Shown here piece after piece: positions 25,011 to 36,914 of a stretch of DNA of 64,000 nt (within the stretch, counting starts at the first letter, position 1; each line of letters begins with the position of its first letter). Location: assembly GCA_002189035.1 (NCBI GenBank), contig NEEC01000012.1, positions 2,666,001 to 2,730,000 on the forward strand, written 5' to 3'. Under the pieces are notes generated by a model that saw only the letters and a program-made list of their open reading frames with translations, made no database searches and had not been told where the DNA came from. The translations under genes and the position numbers were made by a program. This DNA comes from Utricularia gibba. Taxonomy: Eukaryota; Streptophyta; Magnoliopsida; Lamiales; Lentibulariaceae.

Positions 25011-26254
25011 TGGGAGGCATCCTTATCGTGTGGCGCAGCAGAGCAGAGGATGGAGGAGATATTATAAGAAAATGGAGAGCAAAAGAACACCGCGGGTGAA
25101 GACGAAGGGAGAAGATAGCATGCAAATTCAGTTGCTCCCACACAGCCAACACTTCAAGTTGCCACGTGAAGAGGGGGATCCCCGCACAAGGTCTGGCCTT
25201 TCAAAGCCAAGTTCCATGTTTTTTCCCCTGGGAAAATGGTGTGCGAGTCTTCATTACTCCATAGATCACAGTCTGTCCTGCGTTGGTTTTGCTGAAATCA
25301 CAGAGTGTCAACAGTTATATGCCCCATAGATCATTAAAAATGGCTTGCATGATTCAACATAAAGCTTGGTACTTGGAGGGCTTTGGGATCCTGAACAGAA
25401 GACCAATCCTAACTGGAAAGCATGATTTAGCATGTTCATGTCTTGTAACAGGGACCTGGAAGCATACCCCAAGTTGGGGGCAGTGACGGATCATGTAAGT
25501 CACCAACTCCAATCCTTGCCTCCTGAAAATTGTTACTGGGACAAAAGCTACGAGTTAGAAAAATCCTCTTTTTATCTCTTGGGGGTGGATATAAAGAGAG
25601 GGAGGGATCCATATCCATCCATTCTGTCACACATCACATGAATGGGTGGAGCCTCCTGTCGCAAACTAGAAATGGGCAAAAACAAAGCAGTACGACACAC
25701 TGGATCTCCATGGAATGAAAACGCCAAACAACGAGGTCAGTGAACTGGAGCTGAGTGAGATAGGTGAATCACAGTGGCCCCAAGGACGAAAAGGAGAGGG
25801 GGGAGGTCCACAGCGCGGAAACGGGCAAGAGTTAAAATACAAGCAAACACATGAAAAAACAATTGCTTTCACCATGTGAATCCAAGTTATCCACGAGTGA
25901 AATGGGCAGCTAACACAGCATGTGAAGGCACAGGATGCAACAGGGGGGGCCTACAGACCATCACCAGCCGATCTGAGATTCTCAACTGACACTTTGATTT
26001 GAAAGATTATGTTGTGCGGAGGTCATATCATTCAATCCACTTCAGGATGTTCATACAGATACAGCAGCGGCCTCGGGTTCATGAAAAGACATATATCACC
26101 ACAAGGCTGATTAAAATCTACCCAAAGTCTGCTGTTTGGAAGGGAGATGGGACATGTGCACACATAGGTAGTTAATGTCATGCGATACAGGCGATTAAGT
26201 AATTACAGGGGTAATGCGCGATACCAGCAGGTTCATGGGCACACAGCTGGGTGA
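25011..26254. other. GA20-oxidase promoter and 3' flank of the carboxypeptidase gene
   Basis: About 1.2 kb of non-coding sequence between two minus-strand genes. It contains no frame with family resemblance and should include the GA20ox promoter and the SCPL 3' UTR. Confidence 0.5.
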
Positions 26255-28994
26255 TCAGGCTGAAGATAGCAGGATTTCGGGCTCAGCAGCTGTTTCCGTG
26301 ATCAGGGAACCGCTCATCCATCTTTTCAGCATCTCTAGTGAAGCTCTGGGTTGATCCATTGGAACCATGTGTCCAGCATCATGTACCTGTGTTGTTACAC
26401 GAGACAGGAGAAGATTAAATACACACATTCATGTCGAAATGGGGGAGGGGAGAAAAAGGATAAACCTTCAGGAAGCTAAGGGGTCCATGGCTGGTCAATA
26501 ATCCGGCTTCGGAACCAGCAACTTCGAAGGGAACCTCCAGAGCTGATGTAAACTCTTTCTGGCCACTCCATTTCATCGCATGGACCCATCTCGAGTTTCC
26601 TGAATGAAAACAATGTTACAAAACTACCAAAAACTTTCAATCAAGTTCAATTTTGACTGTACATGCGTTTCAAAAGGGTAAATATATTACCAAGCCAGTT
26701 GCAAATCAGATCATACTCTCCAGCATACACTAGCAGCTTGATCCCGTCCTCTAGAAGATCAGGAATCCCTGCCTCAAGATTCCGCATCCAGTCCATTATC
26801 ATGGCCTGGTAAACTGTGGGACTGCATGAGACGAACTCTATATCTCCAACTCCGAGTGATGCTCTTACTGAATCTTCGTTGAGATATGCGTCCAAGTTGG
26901 AGAAGTCATAGCACAGACTTCCCTCGCATTTTTTTCTGATGTCATAGTACTGAAAAGAAGCAAAATCTTGACTAGAACAGGACATAAAGTTATGAAAGAC
27001 TAAAGATTGCACTTTCTCTCACATCCACAGCTGCTAAAATGAACACATATGATAAAAGCCTTCAGAATGAGGTGCAAAAAAGGTAGCCTAACAAATGATT
27101 TCTATATTAATTTCATTCCCAATTGATCCAGTATAAGAGAAAATGACTTACGTTCACATTGTCAGTATGTGCAAGTATCGAAGTAAATATTGAGTTGCAC
27201 AAGACATAGGCTGCTAGACAAGATACTTTACCACTGGTACCTGAAACAAGAGGTGAACTACTGCTGAGATGTGAACATTCATTAGTTTCACAGATAATGC
27301 AATCAAACAGTAGATTACCACAAAGCTTTACTGCTGTTTCACAGAGTGGAAGCACCTTGTTGATTCTATTATGCTCAGATTGCTTAATTATGCCCATATC
27401 AAGAGCATAATCAGCATACGCACCATACTGAATGGCGGGATCAGTGAGCCCATTTCCAATCGCAAAGCCCTAAAAATAGTTGTTTTCATGTAAGAACGAT
27501 GACATTTAAACACACCAAATTTGATATGCCATTTTTCATGTTGCAGGTACCTTCAGATTTATATGAATTCCTTCGTTATCTTTGTTTCCCTTGTGCACAC
27601 GGGCAGCAAGAGCAGGAATATAATGCCCGGCATATGACTCCCCAGTAATATAGAAGTCATTTTTCGCCAAACTGGGATGCTCATTGAAAAAAGCCTGCAA
27701 AAATATTTGAAGACTTCCATAAATATAATGTTCGTCTTCTTACTTTTTTCCTATCTATATTCTAGCTGCATTATACGCCAAAAGAAGCAACATTTCAATA
27801 TTTATGTCATAAAATGGAGAATGTCAAAATAAAGTTCATGAATCAGGTCTCTACCATGCAATGAAAATTAATATTATGTCTTCCTAGAGTTTAATTGAGG
27901 ATTACAGAGCAATTAACCAAAATCGACAACCCCCATATGCATATCCAACTTTAAAGGCTACTGAGCCCAACCAACCTGCAAGAAGTCATATAAATCATCA
28001 CTGACACCTTGCTCATCATGGCGAATGTCACGCTTGTCAGATGTATAGCTAAAACCAGTTCCCACTGGCTGATCAACGAACAAAATATTTGAGACCTGAT
28101 AAACAAATGGATGTTTACTTAACCACATCAAGTTCATACAGATCTCAAGGGGAAAAAGCAAGAGTTATTTCACTGCAGATCATCAACGAGCCATAAAAAT
28201 TACCTGGTCCCAGCCATAGTCGTTCCACTGAAGAGACAAGTCGTTAGCTATCGTAAAAGGCCCATTTTCATAAAAAAGTGCCATCTCACTGCTACATCCT
28301 GGGCCTCCAGTTAACCAGATCACAACAGGGTCTTCACTACTATTCCGTGATTCAAAGAAAAAGTAAAACATCCTACAACAAAGGCATCATGAGGTCAGCT
28401 GGTTTTCGAGATGGACTTAATCACCACAAAGGCTCGCACTATCCCTTAAAAAAAGAGTCATGCAAGATGCAGAATCAAAAGCGCAAGAAAATTTGGGCGA
28501 AATGAAACTCCAAAGATTCCATCAAACCGGCGTTCCAGAAAATCCGCCCAACGTTTGACCCGGGACCTCAGAAGGCAAAACTTGTATGCATAACAATTCG
28601 ACATCCCGAATCTAAAAGAAAAAAAATACACGGTGCTCAAACCTTGCGCCATGAGAATGCTGAATCTTGTAGTAGCCTGCATGGTGTCCTAAGTCATCGG
28701 CTGTGGAGGACCCGTTTGTATACACCAAACCAGGGAACTTAAATCGCCTCTCCGCAATAATCGGAGAATGAGCCGCCGAAAAATCATCATCGACGATGTT
28801 AATCTCCCGATCGGGAACAAATTGAGATCCCTGATCAGCTTCTCCGCGGTAAGCAACGGCAGCTTTGGTGCACGAAGCAAAGCCACGACCGAGGAGATCG
28901 GAGAAACGCCCAGAAGAAGAAGAAGAAAAAAGGGGAGGAATCTCGCCGGAGAACTAATCATCGTTGTAGAGATTACGCTACCCCTCTTCTTCAT
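26255..28994 (-). CDS. SCPL: Serine carboxypeptidase-like protein, SCPL48/49 type (one frame break)
   Basis: Secreted or vacuolar S10 serine carboxypeptidase. The exons are 28994-28643, 28372-28204, 28095-27976, 27694-27551, 27469-27319, 27240-27152, 26949-26691, 26599-26466 and 26386-26255, about 516 residues. An N-terminal signal peptide (FLPFFLLLLLGV) is followed by AEKLIRDLNLFP. The oxyanion motif is WLTGGPGCSSE, the catalytic Ser lies in GESYAGHYIPA, the Asp in YAGEYDLICNWLGN and the His in HDAGHMVPMDQP. All three catalytic residues are present. Exon 1 loses frame at the G-run 28813-28815 (CCC in the mRNA); one more C gives FPDREINIVDDDF, as expected in this subfamily. The start is taken at the ATG just before the signal peptide; an in-frame ATG at 29021 is also possible. 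Acyltransferase-type SCPLs are less likely. Confidence 0.88.
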
Positions 28995-29410
28995 CGCCCC
29001 GCTTTCTCTGGGTTGCTTCATATTTTCGAACTTTAAAGCCCTCTCCACTAAGCGAGGAACCACCGACTTCACCAACGTTACGTGTCCCTGCCTCGACCCT
29101 AGACACCAGACCCGACCCGTATATCGGATTTTCTTCCATTGTACTTTCTTTGAGTTCAGATTTATCTTCTTTGTCACACAGAAACAGCAAGGAATTGAAA
29201 GCAGGTTTTTTGAAGAATCCGCAGAAAACAAGAGGTTCAGAACTAGGAAGCTACGCTTATCCACAAAATCGTTTCAATCAAAGGAGAACACCATCCGAAT
29301 GACAAGGGGAGCAATGCACGCTACACTGCTGCTGAATAACTACTGAGAAGAGCGGTACTACCAGCTACAGATAAGAGAGACGGCCATATGAGGCTCATGG
29401 CGAGTGCTAG
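28995..29410. other. Promoter region of the carboxypeptidase gene
   Basis: About 400 bases between the SCPL start and the DUF4050 stop. They hold the SCPL leader and promoter and the 3' UTR of the next gene. No other feature seen. Confidence 0.45.
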
Positions 29411-29961
29411 CTAGTCGTAAAGCCCCTCGTCGTCCCATATATCGGCTAAGAAGTCTACCATCTCCTGCAAAAAAAGAACAAAAAAAGAAGCACTTCAGCT
29501 GTGTGTATGACCAAAGAAAGAAACGGGTTTATCTTACAGGTAAAGGGATTCGCTGTGGGAAAGGATGGGTGTCTGAGAGAAGATCATCGTACGTCATCGA
29601 CCAGCTGAAAGGGGTCACTGATCAATCAGCATAACATGAAATGCTGGTAAATTGTAACAGGCTTGAATCGGGCTTCTGTCTGAAACTTGCCTTATGATTG
29701 GTTCCTTAGGAATTCTCTGTGATCTCTGTGTTCGATTACCGACCCATCTCCGTCTGCTCTCTTCCCATGCCACTGCAGCTGCATAGAAAATCTCTACCAT
29801 GATATAGGCCTAATAAAATACCAAGCGATGTATAGAACCATACCGTGGTTGATAAACAAAGAGTTGCTTGCGTTCGTTTCTGCCTCTTTGCTCTGTTTGC
29901 TCGCTGCCACAGCGGGCCATTTCTGGGTGCACTGAAAGGTTCTATTACTAACATCCGTCAT
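29411..29961 (-). CDS. DUF4050 family protein (5' end uncertain)
   Basis: Small plant protein of unknown function. The C-terminal coding exons are clear: 29961-29844, 29778-29691, 29604-29538 and 29464-29411. They give NH-AAVAWEESRRRWVGNRTQ, PKEPIISWSMTYDDLLS, RIPLP-EMVDFLADIW and a final DDEGLYD, the strongly conserved core and end of DUF4050 proteins. The third intron begins with a GC donor (AAG/GCAAGT after 29691). I take the start at the ATG at 29961 (MTDVSNRTFQC), giving 108 residues, shorter than usual. Upstream the frame stays open in the same phase (PSKLVGCLLVNE) without an ATG, and another frame (GYEPCNCKLDYPNATSQG) also looks coding, so an N-terminal exon or a sequence error is possible. 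A TATA box and spliced leader lie at ~30.7 kb. Confidence 0.7.
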
Positions 29962-31602
29962 TTCATTCACCAGCAAGCATCCCACCAGCTTAGACGGCCC
30001 TGTGAAGTGGCGTTGGGATAATCAAGCTTACAATTACAAGGCTCGTAGCCTTCATGAAAGTAAAACAAAAGGATCATCCTGGGGAATAATTTCAAATAAG
30101 AAAGAAAAGCATACACGACATCAAACGCAATAATCTGTAAATAGTCATTGCGGGGCAATGTTTACTCAACCGGGATGAGTAGAAAGACGCCCAGTAAAAC
30201 TAGAAGAAGGCATTCTAAAGAGCCATTCATTAGCATTCCCAGTTATCTTCTTTTCAATGGCTAGTTCTGGGATCAACCACAACAGAAAGCAGGGAACTTT
30301 TGGAGGAAAACCGAAACTCGGGTAGCGAATTGGTGAAAGCCTTCAAATACAACAATGAGATCACTAAGAAAAACCCAAAAGCCAGAGCAAATTCGTATCG
30401 TCAAGTGAAATTCAATGCACCACATTCATTGGATTCAAGTACAAGTTCATAAACTCGCCCATCTTCAGTCTAAACACCCGAAGTTCCAGAAAGGGGAATG
30501 CCAAATTCCAACCAACTACACCTTTTTTCTCGTAATCACAATCCTCAGCGTTGCAATACAAAAGTTGTAATCGCAGGTGAAACCCGTAGTGAAAAAGAAA
30601 GTACAATACCAAAGAATACCGTATACATCAAATTAAAGAAACCAAAAGCAGGAAAAAAGGTAATAGTGAAGAAAATGCATACCTCTTTAATGGTGGGCGC
30701 CCCCAGAAGCCGAAAAGAGAGGAAAAGCCAGTGGGCGAGAGGGGTTTATATAGAAAGAGGGAAAGAACGGAAAATCAACGAAAGGGTACAAGTCAAAATC
30801 GTACCTTTGCTGGGAGGTGAAATGGATCCATCACCACGTGCGACGCCTAATTTTCCGCCGTTAAACGTCGTCGGTTATTGCTCCAGGCATAGGCTCGCTG
30901 GCCACAAGAAGCTGAAAGGGAAGCCCCCACCTTCATAAATATCTGTACGGTATCTCTCCCGAGAAATACCAAACAAAATATCTGTATCTCTTTACAGAAA
31001 TTTGCCCATCCAATCGGATACATTGCAGTCAGAAAGTTCTCTCTTTCAGCAGATTCGTAGTTTCAAAGATAGAGCAGAATCAGGACAAAACTGAAAGAAC
31101 AACACGAAAGGGATGGTGCTTGAGGGACTCCTCGATTCCAATGGGCGATTCATTCAAGGGGCCATAAGCAGAAATATTTTTAGCCAAAAAAATAACGTAA
31201 CCAGAGCACAGCATCAGTCCCTCGCTTCTTCGACGTTCCCAAGCTCGACAACTCCGGTGGGTCTGGGGATCGTCAATTTTTCCCGACATGCAGCCAAACT
31301 GGGCATATCACCCTTGACATTTCAAGGCGCACTTCATATTCGTTTGATGTTCTTCCTCATGGTGCTTTTTGGGACCTCTCACTGTTCTGTTCTAATCAGA
31401 TACCGATAACAGTAAACCAAAAAACCTAGTCTTTGGCATCTGGATAAGTGAGAATGTTAAGATGGTGCATACATCAAGGGCATTAACACGTTGAAAAAAA
31501 AAGTCGTTTTCGAAAAAATGCGTCTGAAAAAGACAAAAAAAAAAGAAATTTAGGGAGGGAATGAATGAAATGGGAAGTTTCAACCCTAAACGCCCGCCCA
31601 AA
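29962..31602 (-). other. 5' region of the DUF4050 gene and HYC 3' flank
   Basis: Contains the presumed first (non-coding) exon of the DUF4050 gene ending at 30683 (AAAGAG/GTATGC), a ~650-bp leader intron and its promoter. The part from ~31.0 to 31.6 kb is the 3' flank of the hyccin-like gene. No other gene was recognised. Confidence 0.45.
30745..30752 (-). promoter_or_regulatory. TATA box, probably of the DUF4050 gene
   Basis: The minus strand reads TATATAAA within CTTTCTATATAAACCCC, ~60 bp upstream of a consensus splice donor at 30682-30681. This fits a short untranslated first exon feeding the DUF4050 exons. Confidence 0.45.
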
Positions 31603-32565
31603 TCAGATGGTAATGATGTTGCCCATTGGAATCTCAGTGTAGTCGACGACGGCGTCGCTCTCCGCCGCCAATTCGCCTAACCTCACCAGACTTCCGGCAG
31701 CCAAAATGGCCTTTGGATTGAGGTCATGCATCGCCCTCTCGTAGAGACATCGGCAGGCAGAAAGCGCCGCCGTGGAGAGCTCCTCGTTTTTCGCCGGCCC
31801 CATCAAACAGTGCCCTAGGATTCGAAAAACAGGCTGCATCAGCTCCCATGGAAGAAGGATTTTCCCCTTGTCGCTCGTTTCCCCACACCGAAACATGCAA
31901 AACTCGCACAATTCCAATTTCGATCCGTCTGGAATGTCGGAAATCTTGCTGTAGTACAGTTCCAGGGCGACGCCGACGATTCTCGCCCGCCGCGTCGCTC
32001 GGACGGTGCCGTAGGGTTCCAGGCTGGGGGAAATCACGCCGAGATGGAGCTCCGTGGAACATTTTTTGGCCGTCTGCTTTGTCTCGTGGTAGATGCTGGA
32101 ATGGGCGAGGTCAGGGATGCTGATCGTAATGGCCTGGCCGTTACGGGATGCGGTTTCGTAGGCGTATATGGCCAGAAAAACGGATTCGAATCCTGCGAGG
32201 GGCTTGTTCAGGGAGGCGCGTGCGAGGTAGACGCCAGCGAGAACAGGGACGAATCGGAGGACGACGAGGTGCAGATCTGGTTCAGAGGATTGAAAGGTGT
32301 CGTAGAGCCAGGCGCAGAGGTTATCATTAGCGGCGCCTGAATCTGGACGGCGCAGGAGATCGGAGATCTGGGCGGCGACGTCGGGGTCGCAGAGGAGAGA
32401 CGCGGCCGGCGTCTCGGACGTGGAGAGATACGGCGGTTGAGAAGGGAGAATGGCCGCCAGGGCTTCGATGGCGAGGTGCGCTTTGGTGTACGAATCCGAC
32501 CATTTTATGTGGGGCTTCTGCTGATCGGATGCTTTTTCTGGCGACCGCGCTTCGGTTTCCGTCAT
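31603..32565 (-). CDS. HYC: Hyccin (FAM126) family protein
   Basis: Intronless gene, 320 residues. In animals and plants hyccin is a subunit of the plasma-membrane PI4-kinase alpha complex (with TTC7/NPG and EFR3/EFOP). The protein starts MTETEARSPEKA and carries the helical hyccin domain: WLYDTFQSSEPDLHLVVLRF near residue 85, VYLARASLNKPLAGFESVFLA and YGTVRATRRARIVGVALELYY. The domain ends near LSACRCLYERAMHDLNPKAI, and the tail stops at GNIITI. Plant paralogues differ in tail length and this is a short form. The ATG lies only ~150 bp downstream of the REC8 stop on the same strand, so promoter and REC8 3' UTR must overlap or abut. Identification rests on recalled family sequence; I am fairly sure. 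Confidence 0.85.
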   Translation of the reverse strand: MTETEARSPEKASDQQKPHIKWSDSYTKAHLAIEALAAILPSQPPYLSTSETPAASLLCDPDVAAQISDLLRRPDSGAANDNLCAWLYDTFQSSEPDLHLVVLRFVPVLAGVYLARASLNKPLAGFESVFLAIYAYETASRNGQAITISIPDLAHSSIYHETKQTAKKCSTELHLGVISPSLEPYGTVRATRRARIVGVALELYYSKISDIPDGSKLELCEFCMFRCGETSDKGKILLPWELMQPVFRILGHCLMGPAKNEELSTAALSACRCLYERAMHDLNPKAILAAGSLVRLGELAAESDAVVDYTEIPMGNIITI

Positions 32566-32715
32566 CTTTTAAATCCCAATGCACCTGTGCTCCGTACAAT
32601 CAACCCAACAACCAACAAAGATGCAACTTTAGATAGAGAAAAGGGAGGAAAATAGGAGAATTTCCGTATTTCCCATTAATAATAATAATAATTAATGCAA
32701 ACTATTTCCTGTTGA

Positions 32716-35700
32716 TCACAACTTGCTGCCTCTGGAGATGAATATTTCACCATACGGCACCGTTTGTTCCAGCTTTATGGCCCCCCGTGTAGCAAGAACT
32801 GTAACATGGAAGCATTTCAAGAGCAATGCATCAGGTCCAGCTTCAAGAGATGAATGGATTGCAAGAATGTGTACCAACCACAGGTATGATAGAAAAGGCG
32901 CGCGGCTTGCTTTCTGTTCATTCCCGAAGACAATTGTTCCAGGGATTCTTCCTTGGCAGATCCCGGGGTGTCAAAATGAGCCTTCAAGTGCCTGCACTCG
33001 AAAACTTGATTCAAAATCCAAGCCTGAGATGGTTAATTAACAAGTAGGATGATTCATACATTCGTATCGACTCAGTTATGTTGTCGAGTGGCTGGTTGGA
33101 TGCTTGTTTCTTTGCCTGTGTTGGCGCAGTTTCCATGAGAAGGCCTGGGGAATGAAGATTTATCTGGTGAGTGACTGTCCTAAGTGGAGTGTTAGCAATG
33201 CGGTACCAGTTGTTACCGGAATTTGGCTCGTGTTCAAATAGCCCTTCTCCCGCCAAATGGAAGCTTGGATCAGGATGGTGCCAAGTAAGCTCTTCTGCCA
33301 CTGGTTGAAGGCCATTTGCACTGTTAATGGAGGCAGAATATGTTCTTTTCCTGCCGGACCTGAATCATTCCATGCAAGCACAGTCATCATGCAACACTTA
33401 GGAAGGACTGACTACCAGGATGCATCATTTATAGCCTATACTGACTGACCGTCCTGAATTGGCATCTGAATTGTGTGAGAAGAAATCATGACCCTGTCCC
33501 GAGCTTGGAATGGACCGAATTTCATCACCTAAATGCCCACATGAAAAGCATCATGAGGAATAGAAGATTTACAGGGGCAACTCAGATGAGAAAGTATCTA
33601 CCAGAATTTGCAGGTGTAGTCATCAGATTATAGGTGGATGCATTAATCCCATTGGCAACCTTTAATCCAGATGCAATGTATTCAAGGCTGCTCCGAAGCT
33701 CGTCCATGACTATGTCTGGAGGCATCTCATGGTTGTGGGCATTAGCTCTTTGCTTCTCAATAGAAATTACCTACATCACAGGAGGTCATGAATCTTCTTT
33801 CATAATGTGTATCTAATCATTTGTTTTCCCTAGTTTCTGAAGAAGGGAAATCCATAAATCGGGTGTATCAAAACTTTGGTCTGACATTCACTTTAACATG
33901 AAGTATTTGAAACAGCTGGACAACTGAACTCTTGAGACAGAGTACATCATCTTCCCTTAACAAAAATCTACGAAAAAGTAGTGGTGACTTACATCTGCTA
34001 TTGGTCCCGGAAAATGAGTTCTTTCGGCTAGAGATAGAGAAGATGTCTCCAGATGCACCGGATTAGTAGCTCCTGCTGCTTGAAAACGGACAGAAGTTTG
34101 ACTTTGTTTCCGAAAGCGTTTCAAGAAAACATAGAAAACAGAACCTGACCAGAGGTTGAATCATCTGAATCTTGAGAATTTCTCACCCACAAATCCACAA
34201 GGGGGCAGGGTAATGCACTTGTCTGTTTGTAACATCAACTAAATTTTGCACTATCGCTAGAGCCGGCAGTTTCATGAGAATGTCAATCTTCAGGGTACGA
34301 AATTGATGCATAGACCTCTGTACATAAATCTGTTGTCATTCATCGTTTAAGCTAATTCAAAGTTTCAGAAACTGAACAGTCTTTTAATATTCTTGCTAGC
34401 AAAAGAATACCAGAATTTCAAATGGAGCCTAACGAAATTACCTTCCTCTTTCTTCCTCTTCTTGAACATAGGTCAGAGGGGTCCTGTAGCCAAGATTGAA
34501 ATATATGACCAGGAATTATATTTTGGTCATAATCCATCACAGTTGTTCTTCGACCTGTACTCCTCTTCTTAGCAAACGCTGCTCCCTTTTGACCCTGTAC
34601 TGCCGGAAGTATGATTGACAGCAAGTAAAGCAATAGTATATTGACACAACACACTGATTGTACTTGAATAATTTTATTACCCCTCTAGCTTCGCTTCTTT
34701 CATGAAACTTCAGCTCTATCCGCTCCTGGGAATTCACATGGTGGAGCTTACAAGCTGCAGAGTCCCAGAGATGAAGTTGAGTCAATGTCTTCGTACGCTA
34801 CTTGAATGATACATTATATTGAACAAAGCAAGTGACTTTCACATTATGTAAAAAAAAAAAAGTCAACTAGGATGACAATGTTATTTCAGCTTGGAAACGA
34901 AGAATCTATTAAATTATGAAAAGAAGAATATGCAATGAAAAAACGATATTGAATATTTCATTATCAGGATTCACGATTGCAATTCTCCAGCAAGCTTTCA
35001 ACTTCTAGTGTGATATAATCTACCTGAAGCAAGCAGCTTGGCAATATGCGAATATGATAGCCAGGAGATGCATATGCATTCAAATGTTCTGCAATTACGA
35101 GCTTTGCAAAAATTCTCACTCACATTTCTTAGGCTCCTTTAGGTAAGGTGGTGATGGAATGAGACTACTTGAAACAAGGTGCACTGCAGAAGCAAGATTT
35201 TGTTCTGTTTCATCATCCACTTCGATATCAAATCTGCCACAAATGGTCCAGAATAGCTTGGATAAAACCTCAACATTGTTTCAGGTTTGGATGCTTGGTT
35301 GTGCAAGTTTCGACACAGAGGTTACCATAGAATTATTTACAAAAGTTGTATCATTTAACCTTTCAAACCGATCGAATGGAGTTGCATCATGTTCAAACAG
35401 GTCATCATTGCATAGCGTGATATTAGCAGCATCAGCTGCAAATGTTTATTCATAACCAGGTAAAAGAATGAAAAACAAATGACAAGATCGAGACCAAAAA
35501 TACCTTGATGGTAGTCCTGGTTTAGATCTTCATGCGGATTTTCATTCAGACAAGGGTCCCCAATAGCATCCAACTTCTGTAGGCAAGCAAAATCTGATTA
35601 GCGCAGAAGCAGATACGTAAATATAGATAACACGATAGTCCAAGCGCATCTTAGAGTCCTGGAAAGTACAAATAGGTTTTCTGTAACAGCATGGATTTGC

Positions 35701-36914
35701 ACTCAAAGTATCAATACCATGGAAATGTAGGTATCTCGCTGAAATTCCATGATAGTGGCTCCATCAGAATGCAGTACAGAGTGCTGATTCACCCCAAGTT
35801 CTTCGTCAGAATGCGGTGCAAATGTGACAGACGCATCTCTAAATAAGAAAATGAAGAAAAAAAATTAGATCCATGAGTGTGTTTTCCTGAAAGAATATTT
35901 GTGATTATTTCAAATGATACCCTGCATAGAAACACTAGAATACAACTCACTTGGTTTGAGGTTTCCTCCTGGGAGCAGATTTGACTTGCCATGCTGTGTT
36001 TATTTCTACCTGAAGAAGACAGCATGGAAAACATACGCAGTTTTCAGACACCACCAGCCATTCCTCATGTCAAAGAATCAAATCACTCGAGAACACGGCC
36101 ACAATGGAAATACATAAGTTGAAGAACAACTCCTCTACTTCCAGTGACCCTCTTACCAGCAAACGGGTGACATCATCTGTGTTAGGTAACAGCACATCAT
36201 GAAAACAAAAGGATAATTGAGATTCCATCTGAAACAATTAGAATGGCTAACACAAACTGCAATGAACGACGAGGAAATTGAATCCTACCATAAAGAAGTT
36301 TCACCTTCCTTTCATATACAATTACAACTCCACCTGAAGGACATAGTATGGGAAACGATAACTCTTAAAGTAGTATTACATTGCAGTTAATCCAACAAAT
36401 GAAAGCGAATGAATACCCATGAGAATTGACGAAAGACGGAGAGCCATGGGGACTGAAGGATTCAAAATCTCTTCGCTGTTCATAATCAAATCAACGGATA
36501 TAAGCAGAGCATAGATTGTAAAACAAGATAGCTGGTGTCAGATCCTTACCATATCTTGATTATGTTAAGCTTGTCCAACTTTCTCCGGTGGATCTTCGCA
36601 TGTAATGTCGCTGCCATCCTTCAAGTCACAGAATCTTATCGGTTCCATTTCAAATCAGTCCAAAACAAGTGCAAACACATTTTAAGCTAAACCAATCCAC
36701 ATTAGATTCAAGAACCCATGCATCATGAATTTCAAGCCACCACTCACACGCAGAACACACGAAGAAGCAGAAGAAAACACTTGCAGTTTCGTTTTCGCCT
36801 ACATCGAGATCACGAAAATGGATGTAGATGTTGAAAGAAACGCGAAACAAAAAAATCTGACCATATCTGCCCAAGCGCAGCTTTGCGCGCAAGCAACTGG
36901 TGTGAGTAAAACAT
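32716..36914 (-). CDS. REC8: Meiotic cohesin alpha-kleisin REC8/SYN1 (one frame break)
   Basis: Kleisin that closes the cohesin ring in meiosis. The 21 exons are 36914-36862, 36618-36550, 36475-36417, 36333-36289, 36176-36157, 36009-35951, 35838-35718, 35576-35504, 35435-35360, 35233-35120, 35088-35024, 34754-34681, 34594-34442, 34317-34150, 34075-33993, 33770-33602, 33528-33450, 33359-33217, 33144-33060, 32991-32879, 32798-32716. About 634 residues, close to Arabidopsis SYN1. Evidence is the N-terminal Rad21/Rec8 domain (MFYSHQLLARKA, MAATLHAKIHRRKLDKLNI, GGVVIVYERKVKLLYDDV), IIPGHIFQSWLQDPSD, and the C-terminal winged helix (HLKAHFDTPGSAKEESLEQL ending ISRGSKL). Exon 14 is one base short at the G-run 34201-34205; one more C in the mRNA gives HYPAPLVDLWVRN. 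Exon 5 is a 20-nt microexon. The exon 10/11 join is uncertain. Mitotic RAD21 paralogues start MFYSQFILAKKGPLGT and are excluded. Confidence 0.92.

Noticed and set aside
28768-29346. 192-codon plus-strand frame
   Set aside because: Overlaps antisense the first exon and promoter of the carboxypeptidase and resembles no family.
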